A stretch of 24,229 nucleotides of DNA from Erysipelotrichia bacterium (GCA_009916335.1 SAAR01000016.1:1-24229); one strand, 5' to 3'; counted from the stretch's first letter, positions 14,276 through 22,569 are shown. Program-made: numbers and translations. The notes: generated by a model not told the origin, from the sequence alone.

Positions 14276-14373
14276 ACAATAAATCATATAAATAAAGCAA
14301 TTATCGTGAAAAAAGAGAAAATATCACATATTATTTACATAAATATCACTTACAATCGTTGAAAAGTACAAAT

Positions 14374-14387
14374 TGGTAACGTTTTCA
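14374..14387. promoter_or_regulatory. Candidate CcpA catabolite-repression site (cre-like)
   Basis: TGGTAACGTTTTCA matches the cre consensus TGWAANCGNTNWCA at all but two positions (3 and 4). The wider TTGGTAACGTTTTCAA is an imperfect LacI-type dyad. It lies midway between regulator and EIIB gene. Confidence 0.45.
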
Positions 14388-14451
14388 ATGTAAAAATGAT
14401 GTTTTTTTAGCGGAATTTCATAAAAATTGCCATTTTTTACTGTTTTTAATA

Positions 14452-14483
14452 AAAAGTGCAAAACAGTGAATAAAAAGTGTAAA
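14452..14483. promoter_or_regulatory. Candidate AraC-type operator: two direct repeats 21 bp apart
   Basis: AATAAAAAGTGCAAA (14448-14462) and AATAAAAAGTGTAAA (14469-14483) differ at one base and lie exactly two helical turns apart, the usual spacing of AraC-family half-sites. They sit 130-165 bases before the EIIB start. Related boxes: AAAAGTACAAA (14362-14372), AAAAGTATAAA (14245-14255), AAAAATGCAAA (14266-14276). Confidence 0.6.
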
Positions 14484-14612
14484 TATCAATGCTTAATTTT
14501 GTGTTAAGTTGTATGTGAAATGAAGGGGCGATTTATGACATCTCATCATAGCTAACTCATCATGGCTAGTCATAACGTTCTAGTTTCAGTCAATAGAAGG
14601 GAGAGAGGTAAA

Positions 14613-15089
14613 ATGCCAAATATTTTATTAACAAGAATTGACAACCGTTTGATCCACGGGCAAGTTGCTACGATGTGGTCTGGAGTGTTAGGGGCGAATT
14701 TATTATTAGTTGCTAACGATGCTGTTGCTACTGATGAATTTAGACAAGGTCTAATGAACATGGCGGCTCCAGCATATGCTCAAACAAGATATTTCAGTAT
14801 TGAAAAAACTTGTCAGATCATTAACAAAGCAAGTGATGCACAAAAGATCTTTATTATTTGTGAAACACCACAAGATGTATTACGTTTAGTAGAGGGTGGA
14901 GTACCAATTAAGAAATGTAACATCGGTAACATGCATATGGCTGATGGAAAACGTCAAGTTGCTACAACAGTCGCTGTTGATGACGCAGATGTTGCAGCAT
15001 TTAAAAAATTGCAGGAATTAGGAGTTGAATTGGAAATTAAACGTGTTCCAGATACAGCTGCTGAACCTACTGAAAAATTATTTAAATAA
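14613..15089 (+). CDS. agaV: Mannose-family PTS sugar transporter, EIIB component
   Basis: A 158-aa EIIB protein of the mannose/sorbose family. LLTRIDNRLIHGQVATMW holds the phosphorylated His-15, which takes phosphate from EIIA and gives it to the incoming sugar. LRLVEGGVPIKKCNIGNMH is the second conserved segment (GNMH). The start is taken at 14613, the usual MPNILLTRID opening, with ribosome site AGAGAGG at about 14602-14608; the frame extends upstream to 14562, but that part is not conserved in the family. It is the first gene of the EIIB-EIIC-EIID operon behind the AraC-type boxes. No strong -10/-35 pair is visible, which fits an activator-dependent promoter. Confidence 0.9.
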   Translation: MPNILLTRIDNRLIHGQVATMWSGVLGANLLLVANDAVATDEFRQGLMNMAAPAYAQTRYFSIEKTCQIINKASDAQKIFIICETPQDVLRLVEGGVPIKKCNIGNMHMADGKRQVATTVAVDDADVAAFKKLQELGVELEIKRVPDTAAEPTEKLFK

Positions 15090-15143
15090 GAATTTATTAA
15101 AATTAGGACTCATTAAATTGAGAAAAAGAGGAGAAAAATTATT

Positions 15144-15947
15144 ATGGAAATTAATATTATTGAAGTAATATTATTGGCAATCGTAACATTTATCTTTGCC
15201 ATTGACCAATTCTCATTAACTGAATTAATTTACCGTCCAATGATCGCTTGTCCTATTATCGGTCTTATCTTAGGAGATTTGACTACAGGATTAGCAATTG
15301 GTGGTACTTACGAATTAATGATGATTGGTAACATGCCTATCGGTGGAGCACAACCTCCAAACGCCGTATTAGGTGGTATCGTTGCAATGATCTTTGCTGT
15401 CAAAGCTGACATGGACATCAATGCTGCTTTAGGAGCATGTATGATCTTCGCTACTTTCGGACAATACGTTGTAACATTAGTATTTACGATCTGTTCTGGA
15501 TTAATGGCTAAAGCTGACAAAGCTGCTGAAGAAGCAAACCCTAAAGGAATTACTAATATTTTGAACATTTCAATGTTATTATTAGGTTCTTTATTTGCTG
15601 TTATCGCTATTTTATCTTACGTTGGTGGAGCTGCTATGGGTGATACGCTTAACTCATTAAAAGAATCAGCATCTTGGTTTATGGCTGGTTTGTCTATCGC
15701 TGGTGCTATGATGCGTTTCGTAGGGTTCTCAATCCTATTAAAAATCATGTTAGCAAACGATATGTGGGGTTATTTATTAGCTGGTTTCGCTATGGCTATG
15801 ATCTTAGGAAACATCGAAGCAACTGCTTCGGCTGCTTTAATTTTAGTAGCATTCATCGGTATTGCAATCGCATTATTAGACTTCAGAGTAAACTCTATTG
15901 CTAACAATGCTAGTGCAGGAAACGGAGGTATGAGTGATGGTATCTAA
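15144..15947 (+). CDS. agaW: Mannose-family PTS sugar transporter, EIIC component
   Basis: A 267-aa polytopic membrane protein, the usual EIIC(Man) size. The N-terminus IIEVILLAIVTFIFAIDQ and the signature LAIGGTYELMMIGNMPIGGA (about residues 50-70) are family hallmarks, and several further hydrophobic segments follow. With EIID it forms the membrane channel and sugar-binding site. The ribosome site is AGAGGAG before ATG 15144. Its end overlaps the EIID start by 11 bases. Codon use (many TAC, ATC and AAC codons) differs from the AT-rich style of the rapZ region, as expected for strongly expressed genes such as gapA. Confidence 0.93.
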   Translation: MEINIIEVILLAIVTFIFAIDQFSLTELIYRPMIACPIIGLILGDLTTGLAIGGTYELMMIGNMPIGGAQPPNAVLGGIVAMIFAVKADMDINAALGACMIFATFGQYVVTLVFTICSGLMAKADKAAEEANPKGITNILNISMLLLGSLFAVIAILSYVGGAAMGDTLNSLKESASWFMAGLSIAGAMMRFVGFSILLKIMLANDMWGYLLAGFAMAMILGNIEATASAALILVAFIGIAIALLDFRVNSIANNASAGNGGMSDGI

Positions 15948-16815
15948 TATGACAAACTATAAAGACACAACTCCTGCTGAAAGACTAGACAATAAAACAT
16001 TAAACAAAATGGTTTGGCGTTCTATGCAGTTACAGGCAGCTTTCAACTATGAAAGAATGCAATCAGCTGGATGGTTATGGGCTATGCTTCCAGGATTACA
16101 GAAAATCCATACAAACAAAGAAGACTTAGCTGCTTCTATGACTCATAACATGGACTTCATTAACACACACCCATTCGCAGTAACATTCGTTATGGGTATG
16201 GTATTATCAATGGAACAGATGAAATTGGACATCCAAACAATCCGTTCTGTACGTATCTCTACAGCTGCTCCTTTAGGAGGAATTGGAGATGCATTATTCT
16301 GGATGACATTAATTCCAATCGTTGCAGGTATGACTGCAAACATGGCAATTGATGGCAACATCTTAGGACCAATTCTTTACTTTGTAATCGCATTTGGTGC
16401 TGAAATGGCTTTACGTTATGGATTAATGTACTGGTCATACAACATGGGTACAAAAGCAGTTACAATGATGACAGCACATGCAAAAGAAATTACACATGCT
16501 GCATCTGTTCTTGGAGTATTTATCGTAGGTGCATTGATTGCTAACTACGGTGGTGGAACTCAGTTAGGTATCGTTATTGAAAATGGTGAAAAACCAATCG
16601 TAATTCAACAGTACCTTAACTCAATTCTTCCAGGATTATTACCATTATTATTAACATTATTATGTTATGTATTACTTAAGAAAAAAGGATTTACTCCAGT
16701 TAAGTTAATCGTTATGTTCTTAGTAATCGGTATCGTTGGATGTATCTTCGGTATCTGGGGTGGAGCTGCTGGTGGTTATACACCACTTGTTCCAGTACCT
16801 TGGACTATTGGTTAA
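15937..16815 (+). CDS. agaE: Mannose-family PTS sugar transporter, EIID component
   Basis: A 292-aa EIID protein. Visible family segments: LNKMVWRSMQLQAAFNYERMQ (N-terminal amphipathic region), GWLWAMLPGLQKI, and STAAPLGGIGDALFWMTLIP (about residues 107-126), followed by hydrophobic C-terminal segments. GGAGG 8 bases before ATG 15937 sets the start, rather than GTG 15934 three bases earlier. The EIIC overlap shows translational coupling. It is the last gene of the operon and is followed by a terminator. Sugar specificity is suggested by the AgaS-type enzyme only: galactosamine or N-acetylgalactosamine, or a related amino sugar. Confidence 0.93.
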   Translation: MVSNMTNYKDTTPAERLDNKTLNKMVWRSMQLQAAFNYERMQSAGWLWAMLPGLQKIHTNKEDLAASMTHNMDFINTHPFAVTFVMGMVLSMEQMKLDIQTIRSVRISTAAPLGGIGDALFWMTLIPIVAGMTANMAIDGNILGPILYFVIAFGAEMALRYGLMYWSYNMGTKAVTMMTAHAKEITHAASVLGVFIVGALIANYGGGTQLGIVIENGEKPIVIQQYLNSILPGLLPLLLTLLCYVLLKKKGFTPVKLIVMFLVIGIVGCIFGIWGGAAGGYTPLVPVPWTIG

Positions 16816-16865
16816 TTAATAAAATATTATTAAAAGATGACTCTCTCAATCTTCTTTTAAAAAAG

Positions 16866-16895
16866 AAACCTCACACGATTTGTGTGGGGTTTTTA
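16866..16895 (+). terminator. Terminator of the EIIB-EIIC-EIID operon
   Basis: AACCTCACAC pairs with GTGTGGGGTT around GATTT, then TTTTT. A weaker AAAAGA/TCTTTT hairpin lies just before (about 16832-16859). The rest of 16896-17060 shows no gene. Confidence 0.85.
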
Positions 16896-17066
16896 ATAGT
16901 GTGCCTATGTTAGAAGAGGATTTGAAAGGTAGTAAAAGCAATCATGAAAAAAAGGATTGATGAAATAATTCGTAAAACAATACACAAGATAACGCTTACA
17001 TGATAAATAAAGGGTTTATGAACTTAGAAACTAGTGAATTTTTTAACAAAGATATGCATTTCATAA

Positions 17067-17095
17067 TTGACAATACAGGTGCATAAAAGTATAAT
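17067..17095 (+). promoter_or_regulatory. Consensus sigma-A promoter of gapA
   Basis: Perfect TTGACA (17067-17072), 17-base spacer, perfect TATAAT (17090-17095), with AAGGAGG ahead of the ATG. This is the strongest promoter in the window. Confidence 0.92.
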
Positions 17096-17125
17096 TTAGA
17101 TGATAACGAAGGAGGACTTTACGAA

Positions 17126-18139
17126 ATGACAGTAAAAGTTGCTATTAATGGATTTGGACGTATTGGACGTCTTGCATTCAGACAAATGTTTGGTGCAGAA
17201 GGGTATGAAGTTGTTGCTATTAACGATTTAACTAGCCCTAAAATGCTTGCACACTTATTAAAATATGATTCAGCTCAAGGACGTTACGCTTTAGCTGATA
17301 AAGTTAGTGCAGGAGAAGATTCTATCACAGTTGATGGAAAAGAAATCAAGATTTATGCTCACGCTAACCCAGAAGAATTACCTTGGGGTGATTTAAAAGT
17401 TGACGTAGTATTAGAATGTACTGGATTCTTTACTTCTAAAGAAAAAGCTAGTGCTCACATTAAAGCAGGTGCTAGAAAAGTTGTTATCTCTGCTCCAGCA
17501 GGAAATGACTTACCAACAGTTGTTTACAACGTAAACCACAACATCTTAAAAGCTGAAGACACAGTTATTTCTGCTGCTTCATGTACAACTAACTGTTTAG
17601 CTCCAATGGCTGACACATTAAACAAATTAGCACCAATCGAATCAGGTATTATGTCAACAATTCACGCTTACACTGGTGATCAGATGACATTAGATGGACC
17701 TCAGAGAAAAGGTGATTTAAGAAGATCAAGAGCTGCTGCAGTTAACATCGTACCTAACTCTACAGGTGCTGCAAAAGCTATCGGATTAGTAATTCCTGAA
17801 TTAAATGGAAAATTAATCGGATCAGCTCAACGTGTTCCAGTTCCTACAGGATCAACTACAATTTTAGTTGCAGTTGTTAAGGGAGCTCCAACAGTTGAAG
17901 AAATCAACGCTGCTATGAAAGCTGCTTCTAATGAATCATTTGGATACACTGAAGAACAATTAGTATCTAGCGATATCATTGGTATTACTTATGGATCATT
18001 ATTTGATGCTACTCAGACAATGGTTAAAGACATGGGTAATGGATACTCTCAAGTACAGGTTGTTTCTTGGTATGACAACGAAAACTCATACACTAGCCAG
18101 ATGGTTAGAACAATCAAATACTTCTCTGAATTAGCTTAA
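17126..18139 (+). CDS. gapA: Glyceraldehyde-3-phosphate dehydrogenase (glycolytic, NAD type)
   Basis: A 337-aa enzyme that oxidises glyceraldehyde-3-phosphate to 1,3-bisphosphoglycerate in glycolysis. The N-terminal NAD-binding motif is [14 protein letters not shown], the nucleotide-specificity region reads AINDLTSP (Asp after the second strand favours NAD), and the catalytic Cys-153 lies in [27 protein letters not shown] and the final [15 protein letters not shown] are complete. Length is normal. It is monocistronic, with a fully consensus promoter and a terminator, and codon use is strongly biased, all pointing to high expression. It sits next to a sugar PTS but has no obvious regulatory link to it. 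Confidence 0.97.
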   Translation: MTVKVAINGFGRIGRLAFRQMFGAEGYEVVAINDLTSPKMLAHLLKYDSAQGRYALADKVSAGEDSITVDGKEIKIYAHANPEELPWGDLKVDVVLECTGFFTSKEKASAHIKAGARKVVISAPAGNDLPTVVYNVNHNILKAEDTVISAASCTTNCLAPMADTLNKLAPIESGIMSTIHAYTGDQMTLDGPQRKGDLRRSRAAAVNIVPNSTGAAKAIGLVIPELNGKLIGSAQRVPVPTGSTTILVAVVKGAPTVEEINAAMKAASNESFGYTEEQLVSSDIIGITYGSLFDATQTMVKDMGNGYSQVQVVSWYDNENSYTSQMVRTIKYFSELA

Positions 18140-18161
18140 TTTAAGAAGATTATGAGTACAT

Positions 18162-18186
18162 AAAGGAAGTCGAAAGGCTTCCTTTT
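18162..18186 (+). terminator. Terminator of gapA
   Basis: AAAGGAAG and CTTCCTTT pair around TCGAAAGG and are followed by more T. About 130 bases of featureless AT-rich DNA separate it from the T-box promoter. Confidence 0.85.
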
Positions 18187-18314
18187 CATTTTGCTATATG
18201 GTAAAGAATGGAATATATGTTCTTGAGATATGTTGGCAAAGAAATGTTTTTTATTTTCTTGCGATAAATGTGAGTGAAGATTAATACAAAGCATCATAAA
18301 ATTTATTGTTTTCG

Positions 18315-18343
18315 TTGAAAATCAAAGGGAAGATTGATATACT
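18315..18343 (+). promoter_or_regulatory. Promoter of the cysS T-box transcript
   Basis: TTGAAA (18315-18320), 17-base spacer, TATACT (18338-18343), directly ahead of the T-box leader. Confidence 0.75.
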
Positions 18344-18351
18344 AAGAGGGA

Positions 18352-18536
18352 CTTATAATAAAGGAAAAGAGCCTGTAAATAGATACATAAAGAGAGTGCT
18401 TGGTGGTGAAAAAGCATGACACTAATACAGAGAATGCACCTTTTAGGTAAAACGTAAATCGGCGATAACGATAATAGAGTGTCAAGTAGAGTGGGACCGT
18501 GTTGCTATAACACCTCTATGTGAGGTGTTTTTTTAT
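18352..18536 (+). ncRNA. T-box riboswitch, cysteine-specific
   Basis: The leader senses uncharged tRNA-Cys and lets transcription proceed into cysS. The T-box sequence AGAGTGGGACCGTG is at 18488-18501 (consensus AGGGTGGNACCGCG). The terminator ACACCTC-TATGT-GAGGTGT (18510-18528) with a run of seven T follows. The likely specifier codon is TGC (Cys) at 18435-18437, followed by A, in the 3' side of stem I. The variable T-box base is G, where I would expect A against a U discriminator of tRNA-Cys, so a G-U contact may be used. cysS begins 14 bases after the T-run, so the link is clear. Confidence 0.9.
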
Positions 18537-18549
18537 AGGAGGAAAAAAG

Positions 18550-19887
18550 ATGATACATTTATATAATTCATTACATAATAAGTTGGAAGAATTTAAACCG
18601 ATGAAAGCAAAAGAAGTTAGTATGTATGTGTGTGGACCAACTGTTTATAACTATCCACATATAGGAAATGCTAGACCGATTATTGTTTTTGATACTTTTA
18701 AAAAGATGTTTGAAGCAAGTGGTTTTAAAGTAAAATATGTAAGTAACTTTACCGATGTAGATGATAAGATTATTAATAAAGCAAAGGAAGAAGGAGTCGA
18801 TGAAAAAGTAATTAGTGAACGTTATATTCAAGTGTATAATGAAGATCGCAAACGTTTGCATGCAGATATGCCTGATGCGACACCGAGAGTAACAGAAACG
18901 ATGGACGAAATTATTGCGTTTATTGATGATTTAGTAGAAATGGGTTATGCCTATGAAATAGATGGTGATGTTTATTTTAGAGTGAGTAAAGTGGAAGATT
19001 ATGGAAAGCTGTCGAAACAACGAATTGATGATTTGATGGTAGGGGCTAGAATTGATGAAAATAGCAAGAAAGAAAATCCGTTAGATTTCACATTGTGGAA
19101 AAAGACAGAAGAAGGCATTAAATGGGATACAAAGTGGTCATCAGGGCGTCCTGGTTGGCATACTGAATGTGTCGTTATGATTAATAAAGAGTTTCATTCG
19201 CCACTTATTGACATTCATGGAGGAGGAATGGATCTTAAGTTTCCTCATCATGAAAATGAAATGGCACAAGGGTGTGCACATTCACATTGCAATGTAGCGA
19301 ATTATTGGCTGCACAATGGCATGTTGAATATTGATGGTGTGAAGATGTCTAAGTCATTAGGCAATGTCTTATGGGCAAAAGATTTTGTGGAAGCGTATGG
19401 AGAAAATGTAGTACGTTGGTTGATGTTAAGTACGCATTATCGCAGTCCATTAAATATCAATGATGAAACCATTCAAAATGCGAAAAGTGAATTAGAAAAA
19501 ATCACTCATTCTTTACGTCAAAGTTATGTTAAAATGGAGTTGGGGGACTATGCTGATAAAGCAGATGTTAATGAGGAATTATTCGCACCGTTTTTAGAAG
19601 CAATGCAAGATGATTTGAACACGCCAAATGCTTTTAAAGCGTTGTTTGATCTAAATAAAATGTTGAACGCTTCACTAAGAGTTAAAGAAATTGATTATGC
19701 TAAAATAGCGATGATTACTGTTACAATGGAAAAAATGTTGTATGTATTAGGGATTCACATTAACAAAGTAACATTAGATCAAGATGACAAAGAAACTTTC
19801 AAAGCATGGCAAATAGCGATTCAAGCAAAGGATTTTGTGAAAGCTGATGAATTGCGAGCCTGCTTAGTTAAGAAAGGATTATTGTAA
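18550..19887 (+). CDS. cysS: Cysteinyl-tRNA synthetase
   Basis: A 445-aa class I synthetase that charges tRNA-Cys. The zinc ligand Cys-28 and HIGH-type motif are in YVCGPTVYNYPHIGNARP (HIGN at 37-40). The second zinc Cys is in GWHTECVVM, the His ligands are in FPHHENEMAQ, and the KMSKS loop GVKMSKSLGN is at 265-269. The start is at 18550, with AGGAGG about 8 bases upstream; the frame extends to 18520, but that part overlaps the T-box terminator. The protein is slightly shorter than many CysRS (about 465) but ends normally. Expression is controlled by the T-box. The stop overlaps the mrnC start (TAATG). Confidence 0.96.
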   Translation: MIHLYNSLHNKLEEFKPMKAKEVSMYVCGPTVYNYPHIGNARPIIVFDTFKKMFEASGFKVKYVSNFTDVDDKIINKAKEEGVDEKVISERYIQVYNEDRKRLHADMPDATPRVTETMDEIIAFIDDLVEMGYAYEIDGDVYFRVSKVEDYGKLSKQRIDDLMVGARIDENSKKENPLDFTLWKKTEEGIKWDTKWSSGRPGWHTECVVMINKEFHSPLIDIHGGGMDLKFPHHENEMAQGCAHSHCNVANYWLHNGMLNIDGVKMSKSLGNVLWAKDFVEAYGENVVRWLMLSTHYRSPLNINDETIQNAKSELEKITHSLRQSYVKMELGDYADKADVNEELFAPFLEAMQDDLNTPNAFKALFDLNKMLNASLRVKEIDYAKIAMITVTMEKMLYVLGIHINKVTLDQDDKETFKAWQIAIQAKDFVKADELRACLVKKGLL

Positions 19888-20273
19888 TGGAAATAGTGCC
19901 ATATAATGGAAATACATTAGCCTATATTGGAGATGCGGTCATGTCTTTGCAAGTCCGTAGCTACCTCATATCTGAAAAGAATCTGCAAAAACCAAATGTA
20001 TTGCAGAAAGAGAGTGTAAAATTTGTAAGTGCAAAATCACAGGCGGCTTTCTTAAATAAAATGATGGAAGAACATGTTCTAAGTGAAGATGAATTGGCCA
20101 TTGTGAAAAGAGGAAGAAATGCGAAAAGCGACAGTGTTGCAAAAAATGTTGATGTACAGACATATCGTATTGCGACAGGGTTAGAAGCTTTATGGGGTTA
20201 TTTATACTTAAGTAACAAACAAGAACGCCTAGATGAGTTGTGGAAATATATTATACAGATAAAAGAGGTGTAA
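19887..20273 (+). CDS. mrnC: Mini-ribonuclease III (23S rRNA maturation)
   Basis: A 128-aa protein made of an RNase III catalytic domain alone, without the double-stranded RNA-binding domain. NTLAYIGDAVMSLQVRSYL holds the catalytic Asp-16, and VKRGRNAKSDSVAKN and YRIATGLEALWGYLYL are typical of MrnC. In Bacillus it trims 23S rRNA precursor ends with help from L3. The position between cysS and rlmB is the standard Firmicute order, and TAATG overlap with cysS indicates coupled translation. Confidence 0.95.
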   Translation: MEIVPYNGNTLAYIGDAVMSLQVRSYLISEKNLQKPNVLQKESVKFVSAKSQAAFLNKMMEEHVLSEDELAIVKRGRNAKSDSVAKNVDVQTYRIATGLEALWGYLYLSNKQERLDELWKYIIQIKEV

Positions 20274-20277
20274 TATT

Positions 20278-20997
20278 ATGGGACAGTATGTATATGGAAA
20301 AAATGTAGTAAAGCAGTTATTAACAGATGAAAAGAAAATCTATGAAGTGATTCTTTTAGAAGGGTTTAAAGATAAGGAATTAGAGGCGAAGATCAAAGCG
20401 AAGAAAATTCCTTGTGTGTATATGAATCGTAAAAAAATGGATCAAAAATTAGAAGGGAATCATCAAGGGATTGCAGCTTTGATTGATGAATATAAAGTAT
20501 ATGATATGGATACTTTGCTTCAATCTATTCCTTCAGGTAAGCTACCTTTGCTTGTCATGTTAGATGGGATTGAAGATCCACATAACCTAGGGGCAATCTT
20601 AAGGACGTGTGATTGTGTAGGGGCAGATGGTGTCATTATTGGAAAACATCGCAATGTTGGCTTAACACCAACGGTAGCGAAGGTTTCTACAGGTGCCATT
20701 GATACAGTAAAAGTGGCACAAGTAACCAATTTAAGTAAGACTTTGCAATATCTAAAACAAAAAGGATATTGGGTTGCTGGTACAGATATGCACAATGCAT
20801 CTAATTACACAGAGGCAAAATACGATATGCCTTTAGTGTTGGTAATCGGTAGTGAAGGGGCAGGGATTTCACCACTAGTTAGAAAAAACTGCGATTTTTG
20901 TATTAAATTACCAATGGTAGGAAAAGTAACATCGTTAAATGCTTCCGTCGCATGTGGTGTTTTGCTTTATGAAATATACTCTCAACGAAATACCTAG
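20278..20997 (+). CDS. rlmB: 23S rRNA 2'-O-methyltransferase, TrmH/SpoU family (RlmB type)
   Basis: A 239-aa SPOUT-class methyltransferase. The N-terminal substrate-binding domain starts with YVYGKNVVKQLL. The knotted catalytic domain has motif 1 DPHNLGAILRTCDCVGADGV (catalytic Asn and Arg), motif 2 LVIGSEGAGISPLVRKNCD and motif 3 KVTSLNASVACGVLLYE. It uses S-adenosylmethionine to methylate a ribose in 23S rRNA (Gm2251 in E. coli). It follows mrnC by 4 bases in the same operon. Confidence 0.94.
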   Translation: MGQYVYGKNVVKQLLTDEKKIYEVILLEGFKDKELEAKIKAKKIPCVYMNRKKMDQKLEGNHQGIAALIDEYKVYDMDTLLQSIPSGKLPLLVMLDGIEDPHNLGAILRTCDCVGADGVIIGKHRNVGLTPTVAKVSTGAIDTVKVAQVTNLSKTLQYLKQKGYWVAGTDMHNASNYTEAKYDMPLVLVIGSEGAGISPLVRKNCDFCIKLPMVGKVTSLNASVACGVLLYEIYSQRNT

Positions 20998-21014
20998 TAT
21001 GGAGGGGAGTTATT

Positions 21015-21638
21015 ATGAAAAGAAAATATATAGATGATCACGAATTGATTGACCTTGTTTTACAAGGAGATGAAAAAGCGTTAGCTATCTTAATGGATAA
21101 ATATAAAGCGATGTTATTTCGTATTTTATATGCTTATCGTGATCGGTTGATGGACAAATTTGATGCGAAGGAATTGTATCAATTATCGACCATTTCCTTG
21201 TATCATGCCGTACTCTCATACAATAGTGATACAAAATGTTCGTTTTCAACCTATCTTAAAATTATCGTTGATCGTGATATATTAGCTTATGTAAGAAGAA
21301 TGCAAAGAGATCGAAATAAAGCAAATCTTTATTCTATTTCCTTAGATCAGGAAGTCAAGGAAGCAGATGGGTTGTATTTAGTAGAGATGGTTGAAAACAA
21401 CCAAAGTTATTTTGACCCACATGAATTATTAGCTTTTAAAGAATTAGGCACACTCGTAAATGAGCAATTAGCTGCTTTTAGCAAGCAGGAACAACAGGTG
21501 TTTTGGTTGTGGTATGCAGGATATCGTTATCATGAAATTGCACAGATTAGTGGCTATAATGAGAAAAAAATCGGCTATTTACTAATGAGAATGAGGAAGA
21601 AGTTAAAGGGCTCAATTGACTCTGCGTATACTTTGTGA
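21015..21638 (+). CDS. Sigma-70-family factor, SigH-like
   Basis: A 207-aa sigma factor in the place of sigH in the Bacillus order. Region 2 is at about residues 22-100: LMDKYKAMLFRILYAYRD, then TYLKIIVDRDILAYVRRMQRD. Region 4 is at about 145-200 with KQEQQVFWLWYAGYRYHEIA and YNEKKIGYLLMRMRKKLKG, a helix-turn-helix. Region 2 is divergent and several family residues are replaced, so the target promoters cannot be predicted. In Bacillus SigH controls early sporulation and competence; whether this organism sporulates is not shown here. A ribosome site GGAGGGGAG precedes the ATG, and the gene is in the cysS operon by spacing. The yacP gene that sits between rlmB and sigH in Bacillus is absent. 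Confidence 0.85.
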   Translation: MKRKYIDDHELIDLVLQGDEKALAILMDKYKAMLFRILYAYRDRLMDKFDAKELYQLSTISLYHAVLSYNSDTKCSFSTYLKIIVDRDILAYVRRMQRDRNKANLYSISLDQEVKEADGLYLVEMVENNQSYFDPHELLAFKELGTLVNEQLAAFSKQEQQVFWLWYAGYRYHEIAQISGYNEKKIGYLLMRMRKKLKGSIDSAYTL

Positions 21639-21644
21639 TAAAGT
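21616..21644 (+). promoter_or_regulatory. Possible internal promoter for rpmG-secE-nusG
   Basis: TTGACT (21616-21621), 17-base spacer, TAAAGT (21639-21644), overlapping the end of the sigma factor gene and about 30 bases before rpmG. Confidence 0.45.
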
Positions 21645-21671
21645 AGTAAAGCAGTATGAGAGGTGATATAC

Positions 21672-21821
21672 ATGAATGAAAAAGTAATATTGACATGTAG
21701 TGAATGTTTGTCGAGAAATTATACGACACATAAAAACAAGCATACTCATACAGAACGTATCGAATTAAAAAAGTACTGTAAAAAGTGTGGAAAACATACT
21801 TTGCATAAAGAAACAAAGTAG
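21672..21821 (+). CDS. rpmG: 50S ribosomal protein L33
   Basis: A 49-aa ribosomal protein. The two cysteine pairs (CSEC at residues 9-12 and CKKC near residue 36-39) mark a zinc-binding (C+) L33, and [19 protein letters not shown] is the standard C-terminus. GAGAGGTGAT is the ribosome site. It sits directly before secE and nusG, as in most Firmicutes. Confidence 0.93.
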   Translation: MNEKVILTCSECLSRNYTTHKNKHTHTERIELKKYCKKCGKHTLHKETK

Positions 21822-21832
21822 GAGGAAATATC

Positions 21833-22012
21833 ATGTTAAAATGGTTTAGTGTTTCTGGTATTATATCAGAAGTAAAACGTATTCGTTGGTCAAAACCAAA
21901 GAATTTAGCAAAAGATAGTGGAAGTGTCATTTTCTTTACCGCTGCATTTGCGTTGTTCTTTGTTATTTGTACTTTGATCAATGCAGGTTTTTTAAAGGTC
22001 TTAGGGGTATAA
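21833..22012 (+). CDS. secE: Preprotein translocase subunit SecE
   Basis: A 59-aa protein with the SecE layout: a short amphipathic N-terminal helix with EVKRIRWSKPKNLAKDS, then a single membrane segment (VIFFTAAFALFFVICTLINAGF) and a tiny tail. SecE clamps SecY in the translocon. The conserved W-P in the amphipathic helix is present. GGAGG lies a few bases after the rpmG stop, and nusG follows 3 bases later. Confidence 0.93.
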   Translation: MLKWFSVSGIISEVKRIRWSKPKNLAKDSGSVIFFTAAFALFFVICTLINAGFLKVLGV

Positions 22013-22015
22013 AAG

Positions 22016-22564
22016 ATGGCAGAATTATTAAAAGAATGGTATGTAGTAAATACATATGCTGGGCATGAAAACAAAGTAAAAGAGAATTTAGAAAGACGTG
22101 TAGAAACAATGGGTCTACAAGATTACTTGTTTAGAATTATCGTGGCTGAAGAAAGTGAAATTGAATACAAGAACGGAAAGAAAACAGAAAAAGTGAGAAA
22201 CCTTTTCCCTGGATACTTGTTTGTTGAGATGATTATGACTGATGAAGCTTGGTATATTGTTAGAAATACACCAGGCGTTACTGGATTTATCGGTTCCAGT
22301 GGGGGAGGAGCTAAACCATTCCCTGTTGCAGCTGAAGAAATCGACTCTATTTTACGTCGTTTAGGTATGAGTGAAAAACAAGTGCAGATTGATTTTGGTG
22401 TTGGGGATCGTGTTAAAATTTTAGCTGGACCTTTTGCGAATGTAGAAGGAACGGTAGAAAGTTTAGACGATGCATCACAGACAGCATCGGTATTAACGAT
22501 TTTATTTGGTCGTGAAACACCAACTGAAATTGCTTATGGAGATTTAGAAAAAATTGAATTTTAA
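22016..22564 (+). CDS. nusG: Transcription termination/antitermination protein NusG
   Basis: A 182-aa NusG. The N-terminal NGN domain begins EWYVVNTYAGHENKVKENL and contains NLFPGYLFVEM and YIVRNTPGVTGFIGS. The C-terminal KOW domain has GDRVKILAGPFANVEGTVES. NusG binds RNA polymerase and links transcription with translation or Rho. The gene starts 3 bases after secE with no good ribosome site of its own, so it depends on coupling. A terminator follows. Confidence 0.97.
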   Translation: MAELLKEWYVVNTYAGHENKVKENLERRVETMGLQDYLFRIIVAEESEIEYKNGKKTEKVRNLFPGYLFVEMIMTDEAWYIVRNTPGVTGFIGSSGGGAKPFPVAAEEIDSILRRLGMSEKQVQIDFGVGDRVKILAGPFANVEGTVESLDDASQTASVLTILFGRETPTEIAYGDLEKIEF

Positions 22565-22569
22565 TAAGT

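Noticed and set aside
14562..14612. N-terminal extension of EIIB
   Set aside because: The extension is not part of EIIB proteins, and a ribosome site precedes the ATG at 14613.
18520..18549. N-terminal extension of cysS
   Set aside because: It would start inside the T-box terminator; AGGAGG precedes the ATG at 18550.
21547..22074. 175-codon minus-strand frame
   Set aside because: It is the shadow of rpmG, secE and the start of nusG, which are clear genes on the plus strand.
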